Of a DNA stretch of 64,000 nucleotides, positions 51,998 to 61,547 are shown in pieces. The position numbers were made by a program, and so were the translations under genes. Under the pieces are notes generated by a model. The model was not told the DNA's origin and did no database searches. It was given only the letters and a program-made list of their open reading frames with translations. How positions within the stretch are numbered: position 1 is the stretch's first letter; every line of letters begins with the position of its first letter. Origin of the DNA: Palsa-504 sp963834685 (GTDB lineage Bacteria > Actinomycetota > Actinomycetes > Streptosporangiales > Streptosporangiaceae). Where the stretch lies: the NCBI GenBank assembly GCA_963834685.1, contig CAWICW010000037.1:62001-126000 (forward strand), in the 5' to 3' direction.

Positions 51998-52948
51998 GTG
52001 AGCACCGGCAAGGCCCCCGCGGACCCGGCGGCCCCTGCCGTTGAGCTTCTTCGCCTGGTCAAGCGTTACGGCCAGATTGCGGCCGTGGACGGGCTTTCGC
52101 TGACGGCGGCCCGCGGTGCGGTGACCGGCATCCTCGGGCCTAACGGCGCGGGTAAGACCACCATGATCGAGATCTGCGAAGGCTACCGGCGGCCGGACCA
52201 AGGCACCGTGCGGGTGCTGGGACTGGACCCGATGCGGGACGGCCGGGCGCTGCGTCCGCGCCTGGGCGTGATGCTCCAGTCGGGCGGCATCCCCCCGTCG
52301 GTGCCCGCGGCCGACTACCTGAGGCTCCTGAGCAGCTTCTATGTCAGCCCCATCGATCCGGCGCTGCTGCTGGACCTGGTGGGGCTCACCCCCGTCGCGC
52401 ATACCCCCTACAAGAGGCTGTCGGGTGGCCAGCAGCAGCGGCTGTCCCTGGCCGCGGCGATCATCGGCCGCCCGGAACTGGTGTTCCTGGACGAGCCCAC
52501 GGCGGGCATGGACCCGCAGGCCCGGCACGCCACCTGGGACTTGATCGGGCAGTTGCGCACCGCGGGGGTGAGCGTCATCCTCACCACGCACTTCATGGAA
52601 GAGGCCGAACGGCTCTGCGATTACGTCGCCATTATCGATCACGGCCAGCTGGTCGCCGCGGACACCCCGGCCAAGCTCACCGGCACGGTCGGCCAGCTCA
52701 GGTTCCGCGCGGAGGCTGGGCTGGACATCGACAGCCTGCTCACCGTGCTGCCGCCGGCCAGCGCGATGAAGGAATCACCGGCCGGCCACTACGTGATCGA
52801 GGTGCACGGCGCGGTGGACCCGATGCTGCTCGCCACCGTGACCGCCTGGTGCGCCGAGCGGGGCGTGCTGGCCAACAGCCTCCGCATCGAGAGCCGCACG
52901 CTGGAGGACGTGTTCCTCGAGCTCACCGGAAAGGAACTCCGCCCATGA
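51998..52948 (+). CDS. ABC transporter ATP-binding protein (DrrA-like)
   Basis: A 316-aa ATPase: Walker A GPNGAGKTTMIEICEG, signature LSGGQQQRLSLAAAI, Walker B LVFLDEPTAGMDPQ, H-loop TTHFMEEAERL, and the C-terminal regulatory part ending ESRTLEDVFLELTGKEL, typical of two-component drug/lipid exporters. ATGA overlap with the permease gene. The ABC pair-ctaA neighbourhood is a conserved actinobacterial arrangement. Confidence 0.93.
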   Translation: MSTGKAPADPAAPAVELLRLVKRYGQIAAVDGLSLTAARGAVTGILGPNGAGKTTMIEICEGYRRPDQGTVRVLGLDPMRDGRALRPRLGVMLQSGGIPPSVPAADYLRLLSSFYVSPIDPALLLDLVGLTPVAHTPYKRLSGGQQQRLSLAAAIIGRPELVFLDEPTAGMDPQARHATWDLIGQLRTAGVSVILTTHFMEEAERLCDYVAIIDHGQLVAADTPAKLTGTVGQLRFRAEAGLDIDSLLTVLPPASAMKESPAGHYVIEVHGAVDPMLLATVTAWCAERGVLANSLRIESRTLEDVFLELTGKELRP

Positions 52949-53748
52949 CCGCCGCCGCGTCCCAGGGACATCCGGCGGTCTCGTTTGCTCCGGACCCGGG
53001 AGCAGCACCGCTGGGCCGGATGATCACCGCGCAGGCCACGCTGGAAACCCGCACCCTGCTCCGTAACGGCGAGCAGCTCCTGCTCACGCTCATCATCCCG
53101 CTGCTGCTGCTCACCGCGTTCAGCCTCGAGCCCCTGATCAACTTCGGGACCGGGCTGAGCCGGATCGATTTCCTGACCCCGGGGATCATCGCGCTGGCGG
53201 TGATGTCCACCGCGTTTACCAGCCAGGCGATCGCCACCGGGTTCGAGCGCCGCTACGGCGTGCTGAAGCGGCTGGGGGCCACGCCGCTGTCCCGCGGCGG
53301 CCTGATCGCGGCCAAGACCGTGACCGTGATAGGGGTGGAACTGCTGCAGGCCTTGCTGATTATCGCGATCGCCCTGGCCATCGGCTGGCGACCGGACGCC
53401 AGCCCGGCCGCGATCGTGTCGGCCCCGGTGCTCGTCCTGCTCGGCACGGCCGCCTTCAGCGGGCTCGCCCTGCTGATGGCCGGGACGCTGCGGGCCGAGG
53501 CCACCCTGGCCGCGGCCAACCTCGTCTACATCCTGCTGCTCGGCGTGGGCGGCGTGGTGTTCTCGCTGACCAAGTTCCCCGCCGCCGCTCGGCCGGTCCT
53601 CGAACTGCTGCCCACCGGCGCGCTGTCCACCGGCCTGCGCGATGTCTTGCAGTACCACGTGGCGTTCCCGGTCGGGAACACGGTCACGCTGGCGGTCTGG
53701 GCCGCGGTCGCGATCGCCCTGGCCGCGCGGACGTTCCGGTGGGACTAA
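52945..53748 (+). CDS. ABC transporter permease (ABC-2 type)
   Basis: A 267-aa permease with six hydrophobic segments (NGEQLLLTLIIPLLLLTAF; DFLTPGIIALAVMSTAF; LNxx-type loop FERRYGVLKRLGATPLSR; LPTGALSTGLRDVL), typical ABC-2. ATG overlaps the stop of the ATPase gene (ATGA). Probably exports a lipid, heme-related molecule or drug; conserved linkage with ctaA hints at respiratory-chain maturation, which is inference. Confidence 0.92.
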   Translation: MTAAASQGHPAVSFAPDPGAAPLGRMITAQATLETRTLLRNGEQLLLTLIIPLLLLTAFSLEPLINFGTGLSRIDFLTPGIIALAVMSTAFTSQAIATGFERRYGVLKRLGATPLSRGGLIAAKTVTVIGVELLQALLIIAIALAIGWRPDASPAAIVSAPVLVLLGTAAFSGLALLMAGTLRAEATLAAANLVYILLLGVGGVVFSLTKFPAAARPVLELLPTGALSTGLRDVLQYHVAFPVGNTVTLAVWAAVAIALAARTFRWD

Positions 53749-54662
53749 GGGATACCGTCCGGGCTAACGCAGGAGCGGATCAGGATCAGGATCAGGGCGC
53801 TCGGATAGTCCGATCCGGGTTGATCCTGCCGGCTGCGATGATCCTGACCGGGATCGTTTCCGTGCAGTTCGGAGCGGGCCTGGCCGACAAGCTGTTCGGG
53901 CAGATCCCGCCCGCGGCAGTGACCGGGCTGCGCCTGTGGACCTCGGCGCTGGCCATGGTCGTGCTCTCCCGGCGCGGCTTCACCCGCTCGGTGGCCGGCC
54001 TGAGGGAACGAAGAGCATTCGGCGACGCTGCCATCGCGGTCTCGTTCGGTCTCTCGCTCGCGGTTATGAATTTCTCTATTTACCAGGCGTTTGCTCGCAT
54101 TCCCCTCGGGATCGCGGTCACGATCGAGTTCCTCGGCCCGCTGGCTGTCGCGGTGGCCGGATCGCGGCACCTCAGGGACGTCGGCTGGGTCGTGCTGGCG
54201 GCGGCCGGCGTTGCGCTGCTGACCCAGGGCGGGCACGGGCACCTGGACCTGGCCGGGGTGCTCTTCGCGGCGGTGGCCGGAGCCTGCTGGGCCGCCTACA
54301 TCATGCTCAGCTCGGCGACCGGGCGCCGGTTTCCCGGCTCGGCGGGCCTGGCCATCGCGATGGTGGTCGCCGCCATCGTGATCACGCCGCCCGCAGTGGT
54401 CGCTGGGGGCAGCGCCATGTTCCGGCCCGCCGTGCTGGCCATCGGGACGGCGATCGGCATCCTCTCGTCGGTCATCCCCTACCGCCTGGAACTCGAGGCG
54501 CTGCGACGGATGCCGATGCGGCTGTTCGGCGTGTGGATGAGCCTGGAGCCCGCGGTGGCGGCGCTGATCGGGCTGACCCTGCTCGGCCAGCAGCTGACCG
54601 TGGTGGAATGGCTCGCGATCGGCTGCGTGATGATCGCGTGCGCCGGAGCGGCACAGCGCTAG
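53739..54662 (+). CDS. EamA family transporter (RhtA-like)
   Basis: A 307-aa drug/metabolite transporter with ten hydrophobic segments in two EamA repeats (VSVQFGAGLADKLFGQIPPAAVTGLRL...; FSIYQAFARIPLGIAVTIEFLGPLAVAV; SSVIPYRLELEALRRMPMRLFGVWMSLEPAVAALIGL). It resembles RhtA threonine/homoserine exporters. The GTG at 53739 overlaps the permease stop by 10 nt; a later start is possible since the first ~30 residues are hydrophilic with a QDQDQ run. Confidence 0.88.
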   Translation: MGLRDTVRANAGADQDQDQGARIVRSGLILPAAMILTGIVSVQFGAGLADKLFGQIPPAAVTGLRLWTSALAMVVLSRRGFTRSVAGLRERRAFGDAAIAVSFGLSLAVMNFSIYQAFARIPLGIAVTIEFLGPLAVAVAGSRHLRDVGWVVLAAAGVALLTQGGHGHLDLAGVLFAAVAGACWAAYIMLSSATGRRFPGSAGLAIAMVVAAIVITPPAVVAGGSAMFRPAVLAIGTAIGILSSVIPYRLELEALRRMPMRLFGVWMSLEPAVAALIGLTLLGQQLTVVEWLAIGCVMIACAGAAQR

Positions 54663-54707
54663 CCACGGGGGGACACCCCCGGCACCCCCCGAGAGGGCTC
54701 TACCATA
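54663..54707. other. short G/C-run spacer before ctaA
   Basis: Contains GGGGGGACACCCCCGG and CCCCCCGAG, then TACCATAAT directly before the ctaA start. The GC-runs could fold into a small hairpin; TACCAT may be a -10 box for a leaderless ctaA transcript. Confidence 0.3.
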
Positions 54708-55739
54708 ATGGGCGTGCCCGCCGACCTCGTCCGCACCTGGATGTCTCGCCTCGAGACCTCCAGGCTCGCCCGTCCGGTGCTGGCGCCGACGGCGCAGTCC
54801 ATGCGGCGGATCGCGCTGGCCGGGGTCATCGCCGACACCGCGATCATGTCCACCGGCGCGGCGGTCCGGCTCAGCTCGTCCGGCCTGGGCTGCCCCGACT
54901 GGCCCCGGTGCTCCGCGGCGGACGTCGTGGCCAGCAAGAACGCTGGGCAGACGCTGCTCAACACCTGGATCGAGTTCAGCAACCGGCTGCTCAACTTCCC
55001 GCTGGTCATCATCACGATCATCGTCTTCGTCGCGGCCTGGCGGTTCCGTCCTCAGGGGACCAGGCGGCGTGATCTGGTCTGGCTGGCGGCGATCCAGCCG
55101 GCCGGGGTGATCGCGCAGGCGGTGATCGGCGGGATCGTCGTGCTGACCAAGCTCAACCCGGCCACGGTCTCCATCCACTTCCTGGTGTCTGCCTCGATCG
55201 TGGCCGCGGCGGTGGTGCTGCATGTCCGGTGTACCGAGGGCAACGACCCGCCGACCATGGCGGTGCGGGGCGACCTGTACCTGCTGTCCGCGGCCCTAGT
55301 GGCCGTGACCAGCTTGATGCTCGCGGCGGGCACCGTGGTGACCGGTACCGGTCCGCTGGCCGGCCACGCGGATACGCCCCGGTACAAACTGCCGCTGGAG
55401 GGGGTCACCCAGCTGCACGCCGACATCGGCTGGCTGCTGGCCGGCCTGGCCATCGCGCTCGTGGTCGGGCTGCGGATGTCCGGCGCGCCGCGCCGGGCGG
55501 TGCGGGCCAGTTGGGTCATGATCGCGTTGCTGGGCGCGCAGGGCGTGATCGGCTACATCCAGTACTTCACCCACCTGCCGGCCGGGCTGGTCTGGGTCCA
55601 CGTGACCGGCTCGGTACTGGTCTGGATCGCCGTGCTGCGGCTGTTCTTGTTCATGCGCGACCGCGGCCCGCTGCTGCGGCCCGCACCCGAGCCCGCGGCG
55701 GCCGCACCCTATAGACAGCCGGAATCGCTGGACCGATAG
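54708..55739 (+). CDS. ctaA: heme A synthase (CtaA/COX15)
   Basis: A 343-aa membrane protein with eight hydrophobic segments that oxidises heme O to heme A for cytochrome aa3. Signature GAAVRLSSSGLGCPDWPRC with the conserved Cys pair, then ISNR-like EFSNRLLNF, SIHFL and the second heme-site half QLHADIGWLL, WVHVTGS with the conserved His residues. ctaB (heme O synthase), often adjacent, is not in the window. Confidence 0.95.
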   Translation: MGVPADLVRTWMSRLETSRLARPVLAPTAQSMRRIALAGVIADTAIMSTGAAVRLSSSGLGCPDWPRCSAADVVASKNAGQTLLNTWIEFSNRLLNFPLVIITIIVFVAAWRFRPQGTRRRDLVWLAAIQPAGVIAQAVIGGIVVLTKLNPATVSIHFLVSASIVAAAVVLHVRCTEGNDPPTMAVRGDLYLLSAALVAVTSLMLAAGTVVTGTGPLAGHADTPRYKLPLEGVTQLHADIGWLLAGLAIALVVGLRMSGAPRRAVRASWVMIALLGAQGVIGYIQYFTHLPAGLVWVHVTGSVLVWIAVLRLFLFMRDRGPLLRPAPEPAAAAPYRQPESLDR

Positions 55740-55748
55740 GCTCCTAAC

Positions 55749-57860
55749 GTGAGCAATCAGTCTCAGCTTGACTGGACGACGACCGATGAGCGCGCCGTCG
55801 ATCTCATCCGGGTCCTCGCGATGGATTCGGTGCAGAAAGTAGGCAACGGGCACCCCGGCACGGCGATGAGCCTGGCCCCGGTCGCCTATCTGCTCTACCA
55901 GCGCCTGCTCAGGCATGACCCGGCGGATCCGCACTGGCCGGGCCGGGACCGTTTCGTGCTGTCGTGCGGGCATTCGAGCCTCACCCTGTACATCCAGCTG
56001 TACCTGTCGGGGTACGGGGTGACCCTGGAAGACCTGAAGGCCTACCGCACCTGGGGCAGCATCACGCCCGGCCACCCCGAGCACGGCCTGACGCCGGGCG
56101 TGGAGACCACCACCGGACCGCTCGGCCAGGGCATCGGCAACGCCGTCGGCATGGCCATGGCCTCGCGCCGCGAGCGCGGCCTGTATGACCCGGACGCCGA
56201 GCCGGGCCACAGCCCGTTCGACCACTACGTCTACGCCTTCGTCTCCGACGGCGACCTCGAGGAAGGCGTCAGCCACGAGGTGTCCTCACTGGCCGGGCAC
56301 CAGCGGCTCGGCAACCTCATCGTGGTCTACGACGACAACTACATTTCCATCGAAGACGACACGAACATCGCCAAGTCCGAGGACGTCGCCGCCCGCTACG
56401 AGGCCTACGGCTGGCACGTCCAGCGCCTGACCTGGCGTACCCCTAACGGGTACCACGAGGACGTCCAGGCGCTCTACCAGGCGCTGCTGACGGCCAGGGA
56501 GCATACCGAGGCGCCGTCCTTCATCGCGCTGACCACGATCATCGGCTGGCCCGCCCCGCACAAGCAGAACACCGGTGCCGCGCACGGCTCCGCGCTCGGC
56601 GCCGACGAGGTGGCGGCGACCAAGGAAGTCCTCGGCTTCGATCCCGGGATCGACTTCCCGGTCGAGGACGAGGCGCTCGCCCACGCGCGCCAGGTCGCGG
56701 AGCGCGGCAAGAGCCTGCACGCCGAGTGGGAGCAGTCGTTCGCCGCGTGGAGCGCCGCCAACCAGGACCGCCGGGCGCTGTTCGACCGGCTGGCCGTCCG
56801 CCAGCTACCGGACGGATGGGCCGGGGCGCTCCCCTCGTTCCCGGCCGACGCCAAGGGCATGGCGACCCGCAAGGCCTCCGGCGCCATCCTCAGCGCCCTG
56901 GCCCCGGTGCTGCCCGAGCTGTGGGGCGGCTCGGCCGACCTGGCCGAGAGCAACCTGACCACGATGGAGGGCGAGCCCTCCTTCATCCCGGTCGACCACC
57001 AGACCGCCATGTGGCGGGGCAACCCGTACGGCCGGACGCTGCACTTCGGCATCCGCGAGCACGGGATGGGCGCGATCCTGAACGGTATCGCGCTGCACGG
57101 CGGAACCCGTCCCTACGGCGGGACGTTCCTGGTGTTCAGCGACTACATGCGGGGCTCGGTCCGGCTCGCGTCGCTGATGGAGCTGCCGGTCACCTACGTG
57201 TGGACGCACGACTCCATCGGCCTGGGCGAGGACGGGCCCACCCACCAGCCGATCGAGCACCTGTGGGCGCTGCGGGCCATCCCGCATCTCGAGGTGGTCC
57301 GGCCCGGGGACGCGAACGAGACCGTCGTGGCCTGGCGGACCGTCCTGGAGCGGGCCCGGCCGGCCGCGATGTGCCTGACCCGGCAGGCCCTGCCCGTGTT
57401 CGACCGTTCGTCCGGTGGGCCCGATAGTGCGCAGGGCCTGGCCAGCGCCGAGGGCGTCGCCCGCGGCGGGTACGTGCTCGCGGACGCCGAGGATGGGCAG
57501 AGCGACGTCATCCTGATCGGCACCGGCAGCGAGGTCTCGATCGCGCTCGAGGCCCGCGACCAGCTGGCCGCCGAGGGCATCTCGGCCCGGGTGGTGTCCA
57601 TGCCGTGCGTGGAATGGTTCACCGCGCAGGACGAGTCCTACCGGCGCGAGATACTGCCCCCGACCATCCGCGCGCGGGTGTCGGTGGAGGCAGGCATTAC
57701 CGAACCCTGGCGGTTGTTCGTAGGAGACGCGGGCGCTTCAATCGGAGTAGATCACTTCGGCGCTTCGGCCGCTTACCAGAAGATCTATCAGGAGTTCGGC
57801 ATCACAGCGGAGCGGGTAGCCGCTGCCGCACGCGACAGTCTGGCCCGGGTCAGGGCCTAA
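55749..57860 (+). CDS. tkt: transketolase
   Basis: A 703-aa thiamine-diphosphate enzyme of the non-oxidative pentose phosphate pathway. GHPGTAMSLAPVAY, DRFVLSCGHSSLTLYIQLYL, VSDGDLEEGVSHEVSSLAGH (ThDP motif), DDNYISIEDDTNIA, and FGIREHGMGAILNGIALHGG are all canonical. GTG start, 9 nt after ctaA. First gene of tkt-tal-zwf-opcA-pgl. Confidence 0.97.
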   Translation: MSNQSQLDWTTTDERAVDLIRVLAMDSVQKVGNGHPGTAMSLAPVAYLLYQRLLRHDPADPHWPGRDRFVLSCGHSSLTLYIQLYLSGYGVTLEDLKAYRTWGSITPGHPEHGLTPGVETTTGPLGQGIGNAVGMAMASRRERGLYDPDAEPGHSPFDHYVYAFVSDGDLEEGVSHEVSSLAGHQRLGNLIVVYDDNYISIEDDTNIAKSEDVAARYEAYGWHVQRLTWRTPNGYHEDVQALYQALLTAREHTEAPSFIALTTIIGWPAPHKQNTGAAHGSALGADEVAATKEVLGFDPGIDFPVEDEALAHARQVAERGKSLHAEWEQSFAAWSAANQDRRALFDRLAVRQLPDGWAGALPSFPADAKGMATRKASGAILSALAPVLPELWGGSADLAESNLTTMEGEPSFIPVDHQTAMWRGNPYGRTLHFGIREHGMGAILNGIALHGGTRPYGGTFLVFSDYMRGSVRLASLMELPVTYVWTHDSIGLGEDGPTHQPIEHLWALRAIPHLEVVRPGDANETVVAWRTVLERARPAAMCLTRQALPVFDRSSGGPDSAQGLASAEGVARGGYVLADAEDGQSDVILIGTGSEVSIALEARDQLAAEGISARVVSMPCVEWFTAQDESYRREILPPTIRARVSVEAGITEPWRLFVGDAGASIGVDHFGASAAYQKIYQEFGITAERVAAAARDSLARVRA

Positions 57861-57894
57861 CCGGGCCCGCGGCACGCAGGGAAGGGAAACAACG

Positions 57895-59001
57895 GTGTCA
57901 GTTGACGTTCTCGGGCAGCTATCCGAGGCCGGAGTGTCGGTGTGGCTGGACGACATCAGCCGCGACCGGCTGCGCACCGGCAACCTGCAGATGCTGATCG
58001 ACGACTTTCACGTGGTCGGCGTGACCTCCAACCCGACGATCTTCGCCAAGTCGCTCTCCTCCGGGACCGCCTACGACGACCAGATCGCCGACCTCAAGAC
58101 CCGCGGCGTGAGCGTGGACGAAGCATCCCGGATGATCACCACGTACGACATCCGGTGGGCCTGCGACGTGTTCCGCCCGGTCTACGAACGGACCGGCGGC
58201 CTCGACGGCCGGGTCTCGCTTGAGGTCGATCCCCGGCTGGCCCGGGAGACGGCCAAGTCCATCGCCGAGGCTCGGGCGCTGTGGTGGATGGTCGACCGGC
58301 CGAACCTGCTGATCAAGATCCCCGCGACCGTCGAGGGGCTGCCCGCGATCACGCAGTGCATCTCGGAGGGGATCAGCGTCAACGTCACGCTGATCTTCGC
58401 GCTGGCCCGGTACGGCGAGGTCATCGACGCCTATATGGCGGGCCTGGAGCAGGCCGCCGCGGCCGGGCATGACCTGTCCCAGATCCGCTCGGTGGCGTCG
58501 TTCTTCGTCAGCCGGGTCGACACCGAGGTCGACGCCCGCCTGGACAAGATCGGTACGCCCGAGGCCGCCGCGCTGCGCGGCAAGGCAGCGGTAGCGAACG
58601 CGCGGCTGGCCTACGAGCTGTTCGAGCAGCGGACCGCCACCGACCGCTGGCAGTCCCTGCGGGCCAAGGGCGCGCAGCTCCAGCGCCCGCTGTGGGCCTC
58701 CACCTCGGTCAAGGACCCGTCGTTCGGCGACACCATGTACGTCGTCGACCTGGTGGTGGCCGACACGGTGAACACCATGCCTGAGGGCACGATCCGGGCC
58801 ACGGCCGACCACGGCAAGCTGCTCGGCGACACCGTACACGGCACCTACGACGCCTCGCGGCAGGTCTTCGCCGACCTGGAGCAGCTCGGCATCGGGTACG
58901 ACGATGTTGTGCAGGTCCTCGAGGACGAAGGCGTGCAGAAGTTCGAGGCGTCGTGGATCCAGCTGCTCGACACGATCAGCAAGAAGATGGGACTGGGGTG
59001 A
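57895..59001 (+). CDS. tal: transaldolase
   Basis: A 368-aa class I aldolase transferring dihydroxyacetone units between sugar phosphates. VSVWLDDISRDRLRTGNL and TSNPTIFAKSL are the family start; the Schiff-base lysine is in LLIKIPAT. GTG start behind GGGAAGGGAAAC, 34 nt after tkt; GTGA overlap with zwf. Confidence 0.96.
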   Translation: MSVDVLGQLSEAGVSVWLDDISRDRLRTGNLQMLIDDFHVVGVTSNPTIFAKSLSSGTAYDDQIADLKTRGVSVDEASRMITTYDIRWACDVFRPVYERTGGLDGRVSLEVDPRLARETAKSIAEARALWWMVDRPNLLIKIPATVEGLPAITQCISEGISVNVTLIFALARYGEVIDAYMAGLEQAAAAGHDLSQIRSVASFFVSRVDTEVDARLDKIGTPEAAALRGKAAVANARLAYELFEQRTATDRWQSLRAKGAQLQRPLWASTSVKDPSFGDTMYVVDLVVADTVNTMPEGTIRATADHGKLLGDTVHGTYDASRQVFADLEQLGIGYDDVVQVLEDEGVQKFEASWIQLLDTISKKMGLG

Positions 59002-60587
59002 CGGCAGAAACCGAAGGCCTGGCCCCGGCTAGCCCGAGCGTCATCGCGGAGGTTGACGCGGCGACCCAGCCGCGGAACCCGCTGCGCGATCCGCGTGACC
59101 GGCGCATCCCCCGGGTGGCCGGGCCGTGCGTGCTGGTCATGTTCGGGGTCACCGGGGACCTCGCGCGCAAGAAGCTGATGCCGGCCGTCTACGACCTGGC
59201 CAACCGGGGCCTGCTGCCGCCGGGCTTCTCGTTCGTCGGCTTCGCCCGGCGGGACTGGGCGGACGAGGATTTCGCCCAGGTCACCTACCAGGCGGTGAAG
59301 GAGTACGCGCGCACGCCGTTCCGTGACGCGGTGTGGGACCAGCTCAGCGAGGGCGTCAGGTTCGTGTCCGGTTCGTTCAGTGACGACGTGGCGTTCGACG
59401 AGCTCGCTCAGTGCGTCCACAAGCTCGACGCGGAGCGGGGCACGGGCGGGAACTACGCGTTCTACCTGTCGATTCCGCCGAGCCAGTTTCCCACCGTGGT
59501 CCAGCAGCTCAAGCGCAGCGGCCTGTCGAACTCGCACGGGCGCGGCTGGCGGCGGGTGGTGATCGAGAAGCCGTTCGGCCATGACCTGGCCAGCGCGCGG
59601 GAGCTGAACGCGAGGCTGGACGGGGTCTTCCCGCCCGAGGCGGTGTTCCGCATAGATCACTACCTCGGCAAGGAGACGGTACAGAACATCTTGGCGCTGC
59701 GGTTCGCCAACGAGATGTACGAGCCGATCTGGAACCGGGGTTACGTCGATCACGTCCAGATCACCATGGCCGAGGACATCGGGATCGGCGGCCGGGCCGG
59801 GTACTACGACGGCATCGGGGCCGCCCGCGACGTGATCCAGAACCACCTGCTGCAGCTCCTGGCGCTGATGGCCATGGAGGAGCCGGTGGCGTTCGACGCG
59901 GACTCGCTGCGGATGGAGAAGGAGAAGGTGCTGTCCGCGGTCCGGCTGCCCGCCGACCTGGCCACCGGTACCGCGCGCGGGCAGTACGCCGCGGGCTGGC
60001 AAGGCGGACGTCAGGTGCGCGGCTTCCTGGAGGAGGACGGTATCCCGGCCGATTCCCGGACCGAGACGTACGCCGCGCTGCGGCTCGGCATCGACACCAG
60101 GCGCTGGGCCGGCGTGCCGTTCTACCTGCGCGCAGGCAAGCGGCTGCCGCGCCGGATGACGGAGATCGCGCTGATCTTCCAGCGTGCACCGCACCTGCCG
60201 TTCTCGGCCACCGACACCGAGGAGCTCGGCCAGAACGCGCTGGTGATCAGGATCCAGCCGGACGAGGGGATCACGGTCAGGTTCGGCTCGAAGGTGCCGG
60301 GCACCGCCATGGAGGTCCGGGACGTGAACATGGACTTCGCCTACGGCGAGTCCTTCACCGAATCCAGTCCCGAGGCCTACGAGCGGCTGCTGCTCGACGT
60401 CCTCATCGGCGACCCGCCGCTGTTCCCCAGGCAGCAGGAGGTCGAGCTGGGCTGGCGGATCCTCGACCCGATCGAGGATTTCTGGGCCTCTTACACCAAG
60501 CCGGAGCAGTATCCGGCGGGTTCGGAAGGCCCGCCGTCGGCCGAGGCGATGATGGCACGGGACGGGCGCGCATGGCGGCGCCTGTGA
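58998..60587 (+). CDS. zwf: glucose-6-phosphate 1-dehydrogenase
   Basis: A 529-aa enzyme that starts the oxidative pentose phosphate pathway and makes NADPH. NADP fold at LVMFGVTGDLARKKLMPAVYDLA; active site RIDHYLGKETVQN; EKPFGHDLASA and the C-terminal GWRILDPIEDFW. The GTG at 58998 overlaps the tal stop (GTGA). OpcA encoded next is its activator. Confidence 0.97.
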   Translation: MTAETEGLAPASPSVIAEVDAATQPRNPLRDPRDRRIPRVAGPCVLVMFGVTGDLARKKLMPAVYDLANRGLLPPGFSFVGFARRDWADEDFAQVTYQAVKEYARTPFRDAVWDQLSEGVRFVSGSFSDDVAFDELAQCVHKLDAERGTGGNYAFYLSIPPSQFPTVVQQLKRSGLSNSHGRGWRRVVIEKPFGHDLASARELNARLDGVFPPEAVFRIDHYLGKETVQNILALRFANEMYEPIWNRGYVDHVQITMAEDIGIGGRAGYYDGIGAARDVIQNHLLQLLALMAMEEPVAFDADSLRMEKEKVLSAVRLPADLATGTARGQYAAGWQGGRQVRGFLEEDGIPADSRTETYAALRLGIDTRRWAGVPFYLRAGKRLPRRMTEIALIFQRAPHLPFSATDTEELGQNALVIRIQPDEGITVRFGSKVPGTAMEVRDVNMDFAYGESFTESSPEAYERLLLDVLIGDPPLFPRQQEVELGWRILDPIEDFWASYTKPEQYPAGSEGPPSAEAMMARDGRAWRRL

Positions 60588-60638
60588 AGGCCCGTCGGGC
60601 GCGAACGTCCCGGCCGGCGCCGTAGGAGGGAAGCCGCG

Positions 60639-61547
60639 ATGACTATCGACCTGACCGACACCACTACCGGCGCCATCCACGATGCGCTCACCCAGGCGCG
60701 GCGCCGCATGGGCGGCCCGGCCTCGGGCATGGTGCTGACGCTGATCATCGTCACCGATGAAGCCGACCAGTACGATGCCGTCCGAGCGGCCAGTCACGCG
60801 GGCCGGGAACATCCGAGCCGGGTCCTCGCCGTCATCACCCGCAAGCCGAAGTCCGAATCCCGTCTGGACGCCGAGATCCGGGTGGGCGAGACCGGCCCGG
60901 GCGAGACCATTCTGCTGCGCATGTACGGCCCGCTCGGCCAGCACGCGGACTCGGTGGTCGCGCCGCTGCTCGCGCCGGATGTGCCGGTGGTCACCTGGTG
61001 GCCGGACGAGGCGCCGCCCTCGCCGAGCGGGGACCGGCTCGGGGCGGTGGCCCAGCGCCGGGTGACGGACGCGGCGGCGGCCGATGCGCCCACGGACATG
61101 CTGCTGACCCTGGCCAAGTCCTACCAGCCGGGCGACACCGACCTAAGCTGGACCCGGGCGACGCCCTGGCGTTCCCTGCTCGCCGCGACCCTGGACCAGC
61201 CTTACCCTGAGCTGCTCAACGGCAAGGTGCTGGCCGAGCCGGCCAACCCGACCGCCGACCTGATCGCCGCCTGGCTCGGGGTGCGGCTGGGCCTCGAGGT
61301 CCAGCGCGGTGAGTCGGAAGGTCCGGGGATCACCGAGGTCAGCTTCGCGACCGCGGACGGGAACGTCACGATCTCCCGGCCCGACGGCCGGACGGCCACC
61401 TTGTCCTGGCCGGGCCGGCCGGAACGCCGGGTGGCGCTGCACCGGCGGGATACCGACGACCTGATCGCCGAGGAGCTGCGCAGGCTCGAGCCGGACGAGG
61501 TCTACGCCGAAACGCTCCGCGCGCTCGCCGGGAGTTCCGCTCCATGA
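60639..61547 (+). CDS. opcA: glucose-6-phosphate dehydrogenase assembly protein OpcA
   Basis: A 302-aa protein needed for G6PDH activity in actinobacteria and cyanobacteria. PVVTWWPDEAPPSPSGDRLGAVAQRRVTDA and DTDLSWTRATPWRSLLAATLDQP are the diagnostic OpcA segments. It lies 51 nt after zwf with GGAGGG before ATG and overlaps pgl by 4 nt (ATGA). Confidence 0.95.
   Translation: MTIDLTDTTTGAIHDALTQARRRMGGPASGMVLTLIIVTDEADQYDAVRAASHAGREHPSRVLAVITRKPKSESRLDAEIRVGETGPGETILLRMYGPLGQHADSVVAPLLAPDVPVVTWWPDEAPPSPSGDRLGAVAQRRVTDAAAADAPTDMLLTLAKSYQPGDTDLSWTRATPWRSLLAATLDQPYPELLNGKVLAEPANPTADLIAAWLGVRLGLEVQRGESEGPGITEVSFATADGNVTISRPDGRTATLSWPGRPERRVALHRRDTDDLIAEELRRLEPDEVYAETLRALAGSSAP

Noticed and set aside
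58845..60944. 699-codon minus-strand frame opposite tal, zwf and opcA
   Set aside because: It is the shadow of three recognised genes.
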